Assembly (NCBI RefSeq): GCF_016583575.1
Contig: NZ_NRRG01000002.1
Span: 124,001-188,000 of the forward strand
Reading direction: 5' to 3'
DNA length: 64,000 bases
Source: Thiocystis violacea
Lineage (GTDB): Bacteria; Pseudomonadota; Gammaproteobacteria; Chromatiales; Chromatiaceae
The notes beneath the pieces were generated by a model. The model was not told the origin of the DNA. It saw only the letters and a program-made list of their open reading frames with translations, and searched no databases. Below are positions 1-9,004 of this stretch, piece by piece. Each line of letters starts with the position of its first letter. The stretch's first letter is position 1. A program made the position numbers and the translations under genes.

Positions 1-479
1 ATCTCGGGCTGAGGGTAGACCAGCTTGAGCTCATCGCCGGCCATCAACCGAAGCGGCGCGCCGGCCTTGGGGCTCACGCAGATCCAGTCGAGCCCCGGCG
101 GCGCCTCGCGGGTTCCGTTGGTCTCGACGGCCACCTCGCCGCCACGCCGATGCAGGGCCTCGATCAGCGGGGCATCGAGCTGCAACAGAGGCTCGCCGCC
201 CGTGCAGACGACGTAGGGCTTGACGCCCCCCGCCGACCCACTCGGCCACAGCGCCAGAATCCGCTCGGCCAGTTCCTCGGCGCCCCGATAGCGACCGCCA
301 CCCTCCCCGTCCGTGCCCCGGAAGTCGGTATCGCAGAAGCGACAGATGGCCCGGTCGCGATCCGCCTCCCGGCCCGACCAGAGGTTGCAGCCGGCGAAAC
401 GGCAGAAGACCGCCGGGCGACCGGACTGGGCGCCCTCGCCCTGAAGAGTGAGGAAGATCTCCTTGACCAGATAGCTCAT
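1..479 (-). CDS. queE: 7-carboxy-7-deazaguanine synthase QueE (partial, C-terminus outside window)
   Basis: Radical-SAM enzyme that converts 6-carboxytetrahydropterin to 7-carboxy-7-deazaguanine in queuosine and preQ0 synthesis. The N-terminal 159 codons are visible. They begin [16 protein letters not shown] and carry the QueE-type cluster motif C-x14-C-x2-C (FCRFAGCN ... ICRFCDTDF), followed by a CTGGEPLLQ segment of the radical-SAM fold. The start ATG at 479-477 overlaps the queD stop (ATGA), so the gene is the third cistron of queC-queD-queE and is probably translationally coupled. The window edge cuts it, so the C-terminus cannot be judged. Confidence 0.95.
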   Translation of the reverse strand, partial: MSYLVKEIFLTLQGEGAQSGRPAVFCRFAGCNLWSGREADRDRAICRFCDTDFRGTDGEGGGRYRGAEELAERILALWPSGSAGGVKPYVVCTGGEPLLQLDAPLIEALHRRGGEVAVETNGTREAPPGLDWICVSPKAGAPLRLMAGDELKLVYPQPE

Positions 480-1570
480 GTCGGCAAGGCCGGACCCAGT
501 TCGCCCCAGCAGAGCGAGGCCCCGCACCCAGGGGTGACGTGAAGATCGATGCGATCCAGCTCGGGCAGATCGCCCACCACCGCCGCGCGAATCCAGCGCG
601 TCAGACTCCCTGGATCAGCCGCCGCCAGATCTGGCAGCACGTCGAGCCGATGGTGATCGAGACGCTCGTAGACGGGTTTGAACAGCCGCTTGACGTCGCC
701 GTAGTCGATGGTCCACCCGAGCACGGCGTCCAGCGGCGCGGTGAGATGCAGTCGCAGCCAATAGCTGTGGCCATGCAAGCGCCGCCGCGCGTCGCCCTCC
801 GGCGCCCTGACCAGCCTTAACGCACTCTCGAAACGCTGTTCCTTCCAGATGCGGTAATGGGCGCCATCGAAGTGACAGCCCGCGGTCGCGGTCTCGTAGA
901 CGCTGACCCAGGACAGCGCGGGGAATTCCGACTTGAGCCGCCGCCAGATCCAGCTCGCCAGCCGCTCGCTGGTCGGATTTTCCAACCCCTCGATGTCGTT
1001 GAGACAGACCAGATGCAGTTGCGCGCGCAGCGGCTCCCAAAGGGCGGCGAGCCGATCGAAATCGACACCCATGTCGCGCCCGGCCAGATCCTGGTCGGCG
1101 TGCAGGATGACCTCGAAGCCATGGCCGTGCATCCGCCCGCAGGGGTGCCCCTCCGGAACGTTCGGCAGTCGATGGGCGGACTCGAAGCGGAAACGGCGCC
1201 AGACGTGAATATGCTCCAAGCGGTCCAGATCCGCGCCCTGATCCCGTGTGCTCTGAATGCCAATGGATTGGATGCCGGGTACGGCGAGTCGCTCGCGCAC
1301 CCAGCGGGCCAGATTCTCGTCGGTCGGAACCGCGAGGAAGTCATTGAGATCGCGATAGTCGAGCGCGCCGACGCAGCCCGTCAGCGCCTCGCCCAGGTCG
1401 TCGGTCTCGGCGCCCGGAAAGGACGCCCAATCCGTCGGCAGCTCGGCCCGGACACGCGCCAGGAAGCCATGGCCATGCCGGCGCCGACTGGGGTGTCCCT
1501 CCGGCAGAATGGCCACCCGACGCGCGGCCTCGAAGGGCGCGGCGGCGACATGAAACAAACGCTCGCTCAT
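476..1570 (-). CDS. queD: Three-domain QueD / 6-carboxytetrahydropterin synthase fusion
   Basis: A 364-residue protein made of three tandem 6-pyruvoyl-tetrahydropterin-synthase-type domains (about 1-118, 120-238 and 240-357), whereas ordinary QueD is a single domain of about 120 residues. The middle domain keeps the expected site: FRFESAH (H133), C144, the zinc HGH at 148-150, and a PTSE segment at 199-202. Domain 1 has HGH at 33-35 but lacks the SAH histidine and the cysteine. Domain 3 has HGH at 266-268, also lacks the SAH histidine and cysteine, and retains LDHH. It presumably makes 6-carboxytetrahydropterin from dihydroneopterin triphosphate for QueE. I chose the start at 1570 because this ATG overlaps the queC stop (ATGA); in-frame codons further upstream lie inside queC. 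Confidence 0.9.
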   Translation of the reverse strand: MSERLFHVAAAPFEAARRVAILPEGHPSRRRHGHGFLARVRAELPTDWASFPGAETDDLGEALTGCVGALDYRDLNDFLAVPTDENLARWVRERLAVPGIQSIGIQSTRDQGADLDRLEHIHVWRRFRFESAHRLPNVPEGHPCGRMHGHGFEVILHADQDLAGRDMGVDFDRLAALWEPLRAQLHLVCLNDIEGLENPTSERLASWIWRRLKSEFPALSWVSVYETATAGCHFDGAHYRIWKEQRFESALRLVRAPEGDARRRLHGHSYWLRLHLTAPLDAVLGWTIDYGDVKRLFKPVYERLDHHRLDVLPDLAAADPGSLTRWIRAAVVGDLPELDRIDLHVTPGCGASLCWGELGPALPT

Positions 1571-2265
1571 GAGCCAGCCTCGAACCGACCGAGCTGCGGA
1601 TCGACCAGCCCCGCCTCGGTGAAGCCCTTGGCCCGCAACAGACAGGAGTCGCAACGCCCGCAGGGCCGACCCTCGGGGCCAGGATCGTAGCAACTGCTGG
1701 TCAGGGCATAATCGATCCCGAGCGCGACGCCCGCGCGGATGATCTCGGCCTTGGTCATCTGGATCAAAGGGGTATGGACTCGATAGACCTGACGCCCCTC
1801 GACCCCGGCCGCCGTGGCCAGATTCGCCAGGCGCTCATAGGCCGCGATGTACTCGGGGCGACAATCCGGATAGCCGGAATAATCCAGGGCATTGACCCCG
1901 ATGAAAAGATCGCCCGCGTCCAGCACCTCGGCCCAGGCCAGGGCGAAGGACAGGAATACCGTATTCCTGGCCGGCACATAGGTGACCGGGATGCCCTCGC
2001 CCATCGCCCCCGGATCCCGCCCCTTGGGCACCTCCAGATCGGCGGTCAGGGCGGATCCGCCGAAACGGCGCAGATCGATTTCGGCGATGACGTGCTCCGC
2101 GACCCCCATGGACGCGGCGATCCGCTCCGCCGCGTCGAGTTCGATCGCATGGCGCTGACCATAGCGAAAGGAGAGCGCATAGGGGACGAACCCCTCGGAC
2201 TTGGCGATCGCCAGGGTCGTCGTCGAGTCCAGCCCACCGCTCAACAGGACCACGGCCCGTTTCAT
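1567..2265 (-). CDS. queC: 7-cyano-7-deazaguanine synthase QueC
   Basis: ATP-dependent enzyme that converts 7-carboxy-7-deazaguanine to preQ0. The N-terminus, [16 protein letters not shown], contains the PP-loop SGGLDS. The C-terminus has the zinc site C-x8-C-x2-C-x2-C (in [18 protein letters not shown]). The length of 232 residues is normal for QueC. I chose the start at 2265 because the conserved sequence begins there; an in-frame extension to 2352 has no family similarity. It is the first gene of the queCDE operon and is divergent from the cytochrome b561 gene, so its promoter should lie in 2266-2369. Confidence 0.96.
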   Translation of the reverse strand: MKRAVVLLSGGLDSTTTLAIAKSEGFVPYALSFRYGQRHAIELDAAERIAASMGVAEHVIAEIDLRRFGGSALTADLEVPKGRDPGAMGEGIPVTYVPARNTVFLSFALAWAEVLDAGDLFIGVNALDYSGYPDCRPEYIAAYERLANLATAAGVEGRQVYRVHTPLIQMTKAEIIRAGVALGIDYALTSSCYDPGPEGRPCGRCDSCLLRAKGFTEAGLVDPQLGRFEAGS

Positions 2266-2369
2266 GGAGACAGCTCGCCGGAGGCGCGACCGTGACACGC
2301 CGGCTTGGCGTCGACGGACGCTTTGGGTGACACTCTTGGCATGTTGTAACAACCAACCTCTGGTATCGG

Positions 2370-3071
2370 ATGATGGAAGAAAACCGCATCAAACTTTGGG
2401 ATCTGCCGACCCGCCTCTTCCACTGGCTCCTGGTCGCGCTCGTGGCGCTGGCCTTCGCGACCGGCCTGTCCGGCGGCAACTGGATGGTCTGGCATGGTCG
2501 TATCGGACTCGCAATCCTCGGCCTGCTGGCCTTTCGGCTCGCCTGGGGCTTCATCGGCTCGACCTACGCCCGCTTCGCCAAATTCGTGCGTGGACCTGGG
2601 ACCATTCTCGCTTACTTGCGTGGTCATTGGCAGGGTGTCGGCCACAACCCACTGGGAGCCCTCTCGGTCTTGGTCCTGCTCGGCCTCTTATTGTTCCAAA
2701 GCCTGAGCGGCCTGTTCGCCACCGACGACATCGCCTTCAAGGGGCCACTGCAGGCGCTGGTTCCAACCGACACGAGCGACTGGCTCAGCGGTCTGCATCG
2801 CCAGGCGATCTGGCTCATTGGCGGGCTCGTCAGCCTGCATCTCGGCGCCACGCTGTTCCACACCTGGTTCCACAAGAACGATCTGATCCGCCCCATGCTC
2901 AACGGATACGCCTCGGTCAAGGATTCGACGGCGATTTCAGCCACCGGAGGCGGTCCGCTGGCCTTCCTCATGGCGCTCGCCATCGCGGCCGTCCTGGTCT
3001 GGATCGCCGCCGGGGGCCTGCTTCCGCCTCCTCCAGCCCCGCCGCCACCCGGAAGCGTGCCGAACTGGTAG
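2370..3071 (+). CDS. Cytochrome b561-type membrane protein
   Basis: A 233-residue membrane protein of the bacterial/Ni-hydrogenase-type cytochrome b561 family. It begins with the typical [14 protein letters not shown] segment, in which His is a haem ligand on the first helix. Further helices carry histidines at [10 protein letters not shown] and in [14 protein letters not shown]. About five hydrophobic segments are visible, the last followed by a Pro-rich tail ([12 protein letters not shown]). It probably shuttles electrons between the membrane quinone pool and a periplasmic cytochrome. The convergent neighbour is cytochrome c', a plausible partner; pairing of b561 and c' genes is known in proteobacteria. 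The exact start may be either of two consecutive ATGs (2370 or 2373). Confidence 0.85.
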   Translation: MMEENRIKLWDLPTRLFHWLLVALVALAFATGLSGGNWMVWHGRIGLAILGLLAFRLAWGFIGSTYARFAKFVRGPGTILAYLRGHWQGVGHNPLGALSVLVLLGLLLFQSLSGLFATDDIAFKGPLQALVPTDTSDWLSGLHRQAIWLIGGLVSLHLGATLFHTWFHKNDLIRPMLNGYASVKDSTAISATGGGPLAFLMALAIAAVLVWIAAGGLLPPPPAPPPPGSVPNW

Positions 3072-3144
3072 GGACGTCGCCAGTCGCGAATTCGCCGGTC
3101 CAGCGGCGAGCGGCCGGATCCCCCCGACCCGACCATCCAGGTCG

Positions 3145-3177
3145 TAAAAACCAAGAGGCCGCCCAGAGGGCGGCCTC
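3145..3177 (-). terminator. Rho-independent terminator of the cytochrome c' gene
   Basis: A perfect 9-bp stem (3155-3163 with 3169-3177, GAGGCCGCC/GGCGGCCTC) with a 5-base loop. On the minus strand it is followed by TTGGTTTTT. It lies 28 bases after the cytochrome c' stop codon. Confidence 0.85.
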
Positions 3178-3204
3178 GGTCATCGGTGGCGAGCGGACAA
3201 TCGA

Positions 3205-3666
3205 TCAGTCGGCCCGATACTTCTTGTGACACGCCTTGCAGGCGTTACCCAGGTCACCGAAGGCGGCCTTGGTCTTGTCGGCATCCCCATCCGCGGCGAC
3301 TTCCGCCAGGGTATTGGCCGCGTCGACGAAATCGCGGGCAATCTGGCCGACGTCTTCCATGTTCTGGAAGAGTTCCGGCTTCACCCGAGTCTTCACCTCA
3401 CCGATATCCTTGTCGGTGCCCGGCCCGAAGAGGGCGCCCATGCCGGAGTTGGCGATACCCGCGATCGCGTTGGCGGCGGCCGAGACCTGATCGGCGTTGT
3501 AGTCGCCTTCCAGACTCGCCTTGATCTTGCCCATGTTCCAGCCCATGAACTCGTAACCGGCCTGACGGATTTCAATCTGCTCTTCCGGCTTGAGATCGGC
3601 GGATGCGGGACTGGCAAGGGCCACGGCGACGAGAGCGACGGCGGTGCTGGCTAGCATGCGTTTCAT
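3205..3666 (-). CDS. cycP: Cytochrome c' (periplasmic four-helix haem protein)
   Basis: A 153-residue precursor with a signal peptide (MKRMLASTAVALVAVALASPASA, cleavage after ASA) and a mature chain starting DLKPEEQIEIRQAGYEF. The haem-binding CKACH is near the C-terminus (CKACHKKYRAD), as usual for class II cytochromes c. The recalled Allochromatium vinosum protein shares runs such as RQAGYEFMGWNMGKIKA and NSGMGALFGPGTDK. Cytochromes c' bind NO and CO and are linked to nitrosative-stress protection. Translation starts at 3666 after a GGAGATAGTCA ribosome site, and a terminator follows. The gene symbol follows common usage and is less certain than the family. Confidence 0.96.
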   Translation of the reverse strand: MKRMLASTAVALVAVALASPASADLKPEEQIEIRQAGYEFMGWNMGKIKASLEGDYNADQVSAAANAIAGIANSGMGALFGPGTDKDIGEVKTRVKPELFQNMEDVGQIARDFVDAANTLAEVAADGDADKTKAAFGDLGNACKACHKKYRAD

Positions 3667-3736
3667 TGACTATCTCCATTTCGTTAGGGATCAGAAGTAA
3701 GCGTCCTTCCCGCGATCATCCGCGAGACGACCCAAG

Positions 3737-5722
3737 CTAGGCTTGATCGACGGCCGGCGTGAACACCGGCAAGGGCATCCGCAGGGTCGCGCAGATGGCC
3801 CGCAATAGTTCCAACTCAGCCACGACGACCCGTCCATCCGCGATGACGGTCGCCGCCATGGCACCGAGCAGACGTTGCTTGTCTTCCAGACGAAGCTGGT
3901 CGAGCCGGGCAAGCGCCCTGTCCAGCCGCCGGGACCAGCCCTGGCCGAGCCATTCCGACTCGAGCCAGCCCTCTTTGATGGCATCAAGGGCTTCTGGTTT
4001 CGCGCCGAGACGTTTTATTCCGGCCAGCAAGGCCGCGTGGGCGGCCTCCCGCGCCTCATGACCATGATGGGCGAGGAGGCTCAGCAACTCGACGACCTCC
4101 GGTGTGGCATCCGCGAGCTGACCACGACCCGCGATCCGGGCGGTCGCGGGACTCGCCCTATCCGCGAGGTATCGCGCCAGTAATTTCGCCAGGACGTACT
4201 CGAACAGATCGACCCGATCGTCCGCGTGGATCAGTCGCTCGACCAGATCCGAGAGGGCCGCGAGTTCCTGTTCGGGGCGTCGACGCAGCGCCGGAAAGCA
4301 GATCTCAAGAAGCGGTATCCGCAGTGCCGGCTCCAGGATGGGCGTGTCGCGCCGCAGCAGATCCACCTGTCGTTCCGCCTCCAGACCCAGCGCCTCGGCC
4401 ACCATCGCAAGCTGACGCTCGCGAATCTCCGGATCCTCGCTCATCAGCAGATAGCAGATCACCTCCGGCGCCCATTCGGGCGTATGCGCCGCACGCTCCA
4501 GCGTCCTGGGGATCGCCGCCGCCAGGAGTCCGGCGTTCATCACCTGACCGAGCCCCGGTGCGCCCATCTCCAGGACCCGCTCCGGAGTCAGCGGCAGGCC
4601 GCCGATTCCAGGTGCTGCCTCGCGTACCGCGGCAGGGGCCGGAGCCTCAGTCTCCGTCTCCGCATCGAGCGCCTGCGAATGGCGCCGCATCCGCGACGCG
4701 ATCTCCGTCAGCTCGCGCGGATCGAAACCCGGCTCGATCGCCCGAATACGCTCGACCAGGGGCGGATGGGTCGCGAACAGCGGCCTGGCCAGCCCCTTGG
4801 CGAAGAGCATATGGGCCACCTCCTCGGTATCCGCGGTCAAGACGGATCCGGAGCCCGCGGCGCCGATTTTCTTCAGCGCCCCGGCGATCCCGGATGGCTC
4901 GCGGGTAAAGCGCACCGCCGAGGCATCGGCCAGGAATTCGCGTTGACGCGAGACCGACGCCTGAATCAGGCGACCGAAGAAAAGTCCGACATAACCGACC
5001 GCGACCAGCGCCAGGCCGATCGCCAGGACACCCCGCCCATCGCGGCGCGCCGACAGCCGAGCCGAACTCAGCAGGAAACGCCCCAGCAACGCCAGCACCA
5101 GGATGCCGAACAGAACCCCCATCAGCCGAATGTTCAGCCGCATGTCGCCATTGAGGATATGCCCGAACTCATGGGCGATGACGCCTTGCAGCTCGGCCCG
5201 GCTCAGGGTCTCCAGCGCGCCCTGGGTCACCGCGACCGCCGCGTCGGCGGGCGTGTAACCGGCCGCGAAGGCATTGATCCCGGCCTCCTGCTCAAGCAGG
5301 TAGATCTCCGGCACCGGCACGCCCGAGGCGATCGCCATTTCCTCCACCACATGGCGCAGCCGTCGACGCAACGGATCCGTGGTATCCGGGGTCACCAGCG
5401 TACCGCCGAGCCCACGCGCCACCGTGCCGCCACCACCACGCAGGGTCAGGATACGCCACTGACTCGCCAGGGTGATCGCCCCCAGCGTCGCCACCGAGAC
5501 CCAGAACAGCAGCGCCAGGTTCGGCTCGATATGACGCGCGAACAGCCCCGGCCCGATATCGCTCAGGTAGACATCCGGTCCCGACAGGTTCTGATCGGAG
5601 CCGAAGAACAGCAGCGCCACCAGATCGACGAGCGCCACGATGCAGACCAGCGCCAGCGCGAACAGCGCCAGCAGGCCCCAGGTCCGACGCCGGGCGCGGG
5701 CTTGATGCTCGAAGAAATTCAT
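3737..5722 (-). CDS. M48-family membrane metalloprotease (HtpX-like) with long C-terminal extension
   Basis: A 661-residue protein. Two N-terminal transmembrane segments (about 14-40 and 68-90) precede an M48 catalytic domain with the zinc motif HEFGH (AHEFGHILNGD), two more hydrophobic segments and the downstream ligand region REFLADASAVRF. The HPPLVERIRAI motif typical of M48 proteins follows. The roughly 300-residue C-terminal half is alpha-helical, ending in a segment (AATVIADGRVVVAELELLRAI) that resembles the TerB-like helical pattern. The start at 5722 is an ATG 9 bases after the lemA stop; a GTG sits just before it. The lemA-M48 order is a known pairing, suggesting envelope protein quality control. 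Substrate unknown. Confidence 0.9.
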   Translation of the reverse strand: MNFFEHQARARRRTWGLLALFALALVCIVALVDLVALLFFGSDQNLSGPDVYLSDIGPGLFARHIEPNLALLFWVSVATLGAITLASQWRILTLRGGGGTVARGLGGTLVTPDTTDPLRRRLRHVVEEMAIASGVPVPEIYLLEQEAGINAFAAGYTPADAAVAVTQGALETLSRAELQGVIAHEFGHILNGDMRLNIRLMGVLFGILVLALLGRFLLSSARLSARRDGRGVLAIGLALVAVGYVGLFFGRLIQASVSRQREFLADASAVRFTREPSGIAGALKKIGAAGSGSVLTADTEEVAHMLFAKGLARPLFATHPPLVERIRAIEPGFDPRELTEIASRMRRHSQALDAETETEAPAPAAVREAAPGIGGLPLTPERVLEMGAPGLGQVMNAGLLAAAIPRTLERAAHTPEWAPEVICYLLMSEDPEIRERQLAMVAEALGLEAERQVDLLRRDTPILEPALRIPLLEICFPALRRRPEQELAALSDLVERLIHADDRVDLFEYVLAKLLARYLADRASPATARIAGRGQLADATPEVVELLSLLAHHGHEAREAAHAALLAGIKRLGAKPEALDAIKEGWLESEWLGQGWSRRLDRALARLDQLRLEDKQRLLGAMAATVIADGRVVVAELELLRAICATLRMPLPVFTPAVDQA

Positions 5723-5731
5723 CACGCCGGC

Positions 5732-6316
5732 CTATTGGAAAGCGATCTGGACCGCCTCGCGCTTCTCCGGAGCCTCGATCTCCAGTAGTTGAGCCGGCTG
5801 GAAATTGAAGCTGTTGGCGATCAGGCTGCCGGGAAACATCTCGCGCAGATTGTTGTAGGCCATGACCGCGTCGTTGAACGCCTGACGCGCGAAGGCCACG
5901 CGATTCTCGGTACTGACCAACTCCTCCGAGAGCTGCATCATGTTCTGATTCGCCTTGAGATCGGGATAGGCCTCCGAAAGCGCGAACAGTCGACCCAAGG
6001 CCCCCGACAGCCCTTGATCGGAGGCCGAGAGCCGACGCATGGCATCGGCGTCGGTCGGATCTGCCGCCACCTGTTGCAAGCTGCTCACCGCCTGATTGCG
6101 CGCCTGGACGACCGCCTCCAGCGTCTCCCGCTCGTGTTGCATGTAACGCTCGGCGACCTTGACCAGGTTTGGGATCAGGTCATAACGCCGCGTCAACTGC
6201 ACATCGATCTGCGCGAAGGCATTCCTGTAGGCGTTACGCCCGCCAACCAAGCGGTTGTAGATAACGATGGCCACGATCGCCAGCAGCACGACAACCCCGA
6301 GAAACACCCATCCCAT
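5732..6316 (-). CDS. lemA: LemA family protein
   Basis: A 194-residue LemA-family protein. One N-terminal transmembrane helix (MGWVFLGVVVLLAIVAIVIY) is followed by the conserved RNAYRNAFAQIDVQLTRR and DLIPNLVKVAERY signatures and a helical coiled region. The C-terminal NDAVMAYNNLREMFPGSLIA is also typical. The biochemical role is unsettled; LemA genes often sit with M48 or TPM-domain proteins. Here the stop lies 9 bases before the M48 gene, so the two are almost certainly co-transcribed. Confidence 0.93.
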   Translation of the reverse strand: MGWVFLGVVVLLAIVAIVIYNRLVGGRNAYRNAFAQIDVQLTRRYDLIPNLVKVAERYMQHERETLEAVVQARNQAVSSLQQVAADPTDADAMRRLSASDQGLSGALGRLFALSEAYPDLKANQNMMQLSEELVSTENRVAFARQAFNDAVMAYNNLREMFPGSLIANSFNFQPAQLLEIEAPEKREAVQIAFQ

Positions 6317-6535
6317 GACACTCTCCCCCTGTGGATTCGGAAACGCGCGACAGGCCCCTGAAGGACGCCAAGTCTAAACCGATTCAAGGTGCCAGCGAAA
6401 ACAGCCACCCGCCCGACAAGCCCCCGAGCGACCGTGCCTACCCGAACGGCACGAATCCAGCGTGGACAGAAACCGCGACCGGGATTATATTGTCATGCTT
6501 GCTGTTGGCCCGGCTCCAAGCCACCGACAGCGCTC

Positions 6536-6625
<90 letters not shown>

Positions 6626-6763
6626 AATCAATTACTTAAGCCTAGCCTTCCCCTCACGTATCGTTACAGGAATGTACCTGTAACTGCGTCCGCCCTTTCG
6701 ATCCATCCAACACTCGGATCCGGACTCCCGATGAGGCCGCGGTACTCCCCGTAGTGACCCACG

Positions 6764-6786
6764 AAAAACCCGCCACGCGGGCGGGT
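6764..6786 (-). terminator. Rho-independent terminator after the small 58-residue gene
   Basis: A 7-bp stem (6768-6774 with 6780-6786, ACCCGCC/GGCGGGT), loop of 5, followed on the minus strand by a T run. It sits 20 bases after the stop of the small gene at 6807-6983 and supports transcription of that gene. Confidence 0.8.
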
Positions 6787-6806
6787 CTCGGCGTGGAGGC
6801 ATGCCG

Positions 6807-6983
6807 CTAGCGTTTCATCATCTCCATCAGCGTCGCGGCGATCCGTTTGGCTTGATCGCCCTTGATCTGGGTCGCTTCCATCTCCGAGCGTAGCTTGGCC
6901 AGAGTGGCGGCTTCCTGTCGCCTGGCTTCCGCCATGCGCTTCCTGGCCTGCTGGATGGGCGAAGGCTGGATGGTGTCGGGCAT
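6807..6983 (-). CDS. Small charged hypothetical protein (58 aa)
   Basis: Translates to a 58-residue protein beginning MPDTIQPSPIQQARKRMAEA and ending ATLMEMMKR. It is rich in Ala, Arg, Lys, Glu and Gln and probably forms one long helix. An AGGAG ribosome site lies 7 bases before the ATG, and a good intrinsic terminator (6764-6786) follows the stop. Those two signals are the main evidence that it is real. I do not recognise the family. The high charge and heptad-like spacing suggest a helical oligomer or nucleic-acid-associated protein, but that is only a guess. Confidence 0.6.
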   Translation of the reverse strand: MPDTIQPSPIQQARKRMAEARRQEAATLAKLRSEMEATQIKGDQAKRIAATLMEMMKR

Positions 6984-7216
6984 GGGTCATCTCCTGGATG
7001 TCGGCCTGATGGGCTTCAATTCGAGAACCTGAGTGTACAAGCCTTTTCGTCGCGTCGCGGGCACTCTTGATCCTCGACTGGGGCGGTAACGCGGACCTGG
7101 GCGTCAAAACCGGCGTTTCACGGTAAACTGACGCCCGACGCGCACGGAGATTTCTCTCGGACGATGAGCCCCGGCGTTCCCCGCCTTGGGCTTTGTGACA
7201 ACCAGGAGTCGAGCCG

Positions 7217-7699
7217 ATGAACGACATCAACAAATCGGAAGCCTTGGCCCAGTCGATATTGGGCGGCGAGCTGGATGAGGGCGAATGCCTGGCGCTGGCG
7301 GAACACATGGGGGTTCTGACCCTCAAGATCGGCGAGACGCTGGTCACGGAGGACGAGGACCGGCGCACGCTGTTCGTGCTGGCCGAGGGACGGCTGTGCG
7401 TCTGCAAGTCGGTCGGGGGGGCCGAGGAGACCGTCTATCAGATGCGCGCCGGTGAATGCGCGGGCACCCGCGCCTTCGTCGATGGCTCCAGGCGCCGGGC
7501 GGCGCTCCGGGCCGAGGGCGATGTGACCGTCCTGACCCTGGAGCCGGCCGACTTCGAGGCCATGGTCGAGACCCATCCGCGCCTGATCTACAAGGTCATG
7601 CGGGCCTTCTTCCGGATCACCCACGGCAACCTGATGCGGATGAATCTGGAGAGTGCCGAGATGCGCAATTACCTGCTGAAAACGGGCGGTCGATACTGA
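7217..7699 (+). CDS. Cyclic-nucleotide-binding domain protein
   Basis: A 160-residue protein consisting of a single cNMP-binding (CAP-type) beta-roll, with LTLKIGETLVTEDEDRRTLFVLAEGRLCV, GECAGTRAFVDGSRRRAAL and VTVLTLEPADFEAM at the expected spacing. There is no helix-turn-helix after it; the C-terminus (VMRAFFRITHGNLMRMN) is an amphipathic helix. It is probably a signalling or regulatory subunit that binds a cyclic nucleotide or another small ligand; the phosphate-binding cassette is degenerate. The ribosome site is CAGGAG. The TRAP binding-protein gene follows 54 bases later on the same strand. Confidence 0.85.
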   Translation: MNDINKSEALAQSILGGELDEGECLALAEHMGVLTLKIGETLVTEDEDRRTLFVLAEGRLCVCKSVGGAEETVYQMRAGECAGTRAFVDGSRRRAALRAEGDVTVLTLEPADFEAMVETHPRLIYKVMRAFFRITHGNLMRMNLESAEMRNYLLKTGGRY

Positions 7700-7753
7700 A
7701 TCGAGGCGCCGCGGCATCGCTCAATTACAACCGCTCGAATCCTGGAGGATCCT

Positions 7754-8839
7754 ATGCAGAGACGCGATTTCCTTAAATCCGCGGGTGTCGGCGCCGTGGC
7801 CGCTGGCCTTTCGCTTCCCGCCCGCGCGGAGACTCCCGCCATCAAGTGGCGCATGGCCTCAAGCTTCCCCAAGAGCCTGGACACCATCTACGGCGGCGGC
7901 GAAACACTCGCCAAGCGCGTCGCGGAGCTGACCGACGGTCGCTTCGAGATCCGGGTCTTCGCCGGCGGCGAGATCGTGCCGCCCTTCGGTGTGCTGGACG
8001 CGGTGCAGCAGAACACGGTGGAGTGCGGCCACACCGCCTCTTATTACTACTACGGCAAGAACAAGGCGCTGGCCCTGGAGACCACCCTGCCCTTTGGGCT
8101 GAACACGCGCCAGCTCACCGCCTGGATCCTGGCCGGCGGCGGCATGGAGCTGTTGCGTGAGATGTTCGCCGAATATGGTGTCGTCAATTTTCTGGGTGGG
8201 AGCACGGGCGCCCAGATGGGTGGCTGGTTCCGCAAGGAGATCAAATCGCTCGCGGATCTCAATGGGCTCAAGATCCGCATCCCCGGATTCGGCGCCGAGA
8301 TCTTCTCGCGTCTGGGCGCCGTGCCTCAGTCGCTTCCCGGTGGCGAGATCTATCCCGCCCTGGAGCGCGGGGCCATCGACGCGGCCGAGTGGACCGTCCC
8401 CTATGACGACGAGAAGCTCGGCTTCCACAAGGTCGCCAAGTATTACTACTACCCAGGTTGGTGGGAGCCGGGCACGCACTTGGTCTTCTATGTGAACAAG
8501 GACCAGTGGGAGGCGCTTCCGCCGAGCTACCGGGCCGCCTTCGAGGTGGCCGCGAACGAGGCGCATCTAGAGATGCTCGCCGCCTATGACGCCAAGAATC
8601 CCCCGGCGCTGCAACGCCTGATCGCGAGCGGGGCGGAGCTGCGCCGCTTCCCGGACGACGTGCTGCTCAAGGCGTATGAGGTCGCGCAACAGGTCTACGG
8701 GGAGGAATCGGCCAATAACCCCACCTTCAGAAAACTGTACGAGGCCATGAGCGAGTTCCAGAAAGGCTCGGATGTCTGGTGGGGCATCGCCGAGTCCTCC
8801 ATCTCGAACTTCGGTCAGGCCGTGCGCCGGATGAAATGA
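7754..8839 (+). CDS. TRAP transporter solute-binding protein (DctP family)
   Basis: A 361-residue periplasmic binding protein with a twin-arginine-type signal (MQRRDFLKSAGVGAVAAG, cleavage near ARA-ET). It is followed by DctP-family landmarks: WRMASSFPKSLDTIYGGGE, GGWFRKEIKSLADLNGLKIR and the C-terminal WWGIAESSISNF. The resemblance is closest to the TakP/2-oxo-acid type with the YYYPGWWEPG segment, but the ligand is not certain. No DctQ or DctM membrane subunit lies nearby, so it must use a permease encoded elsewhere. Ribosome site TGGAGGATCCT is strong. A hairpin at 8872-8900 follows. Confidence 0.92.
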   Translation: MQRRDFLKSAGVGAVAAGLSLPARAETPAIKWRMASSFPKSLDTIYGGGETLAKRVAELTDGRFEIRVFAGGEIVPPFGVLDAVQQNTVECGHTASYYYYGKNKALALETTLPFGLNTRQLTAWILAGGGMELLREMFAEYGVVNFLGGSTGAQMGGWFRKEIKSLADLNGLKIRIPGFGAEIFSRLGAVPQSLPGGEIYPALERGAIDAAEWTVPYDDEKLGFHKVAKYYYYPGWWEPGTHLVFYVNKDQWEALPPSYRAAFEVAANEAHLEMLAAYDAKNPPALQRLIASGAELRRFPDDVLLKAYEVAQQVYGEESANNPTFRKLYEAMSEFQKGSDVWWGIAESSISNFGQAVRRMK

Positions 8840-8871
8840 CCGAGGGCTAAGCTCCGCCCCTGTCGCCATCC

Positions 8872-8900
8872 AACCCCGGCGAACGTATCGCGCCGGGGTT
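8872..8900 (+). terminator. GC-rich hairpin after the TRAP binding-protein gene
   Basis: A perfect 10-bp stem (8872-8881 with 8891-8900, AACCCCGGCG/CGCCGGGGTT) with a 9-base loop, 33 bases after the stop codon. There is no T tract, so it may end transcription weakly or protect the 3' end. Confidence 0.5.
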
Positions 8901-9004
8901 GATCGCGGTCAGGCCAGCCTCGATCTCCCGGAAGCCCCGGCGCCATCCGCTCGCGCCTCGACGTGACCTGGCCAGGGCACCCGGAAATCACTCTGGAGAA
9001 GCCC

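Noticed and set aside
6664-7407. A 247-codon minus-strand frame overlapping the cNMP gene
   Set aside because: It overlaps a well-supported gene and the small 58-residue gene with its terminator; the translation is low-complexity.
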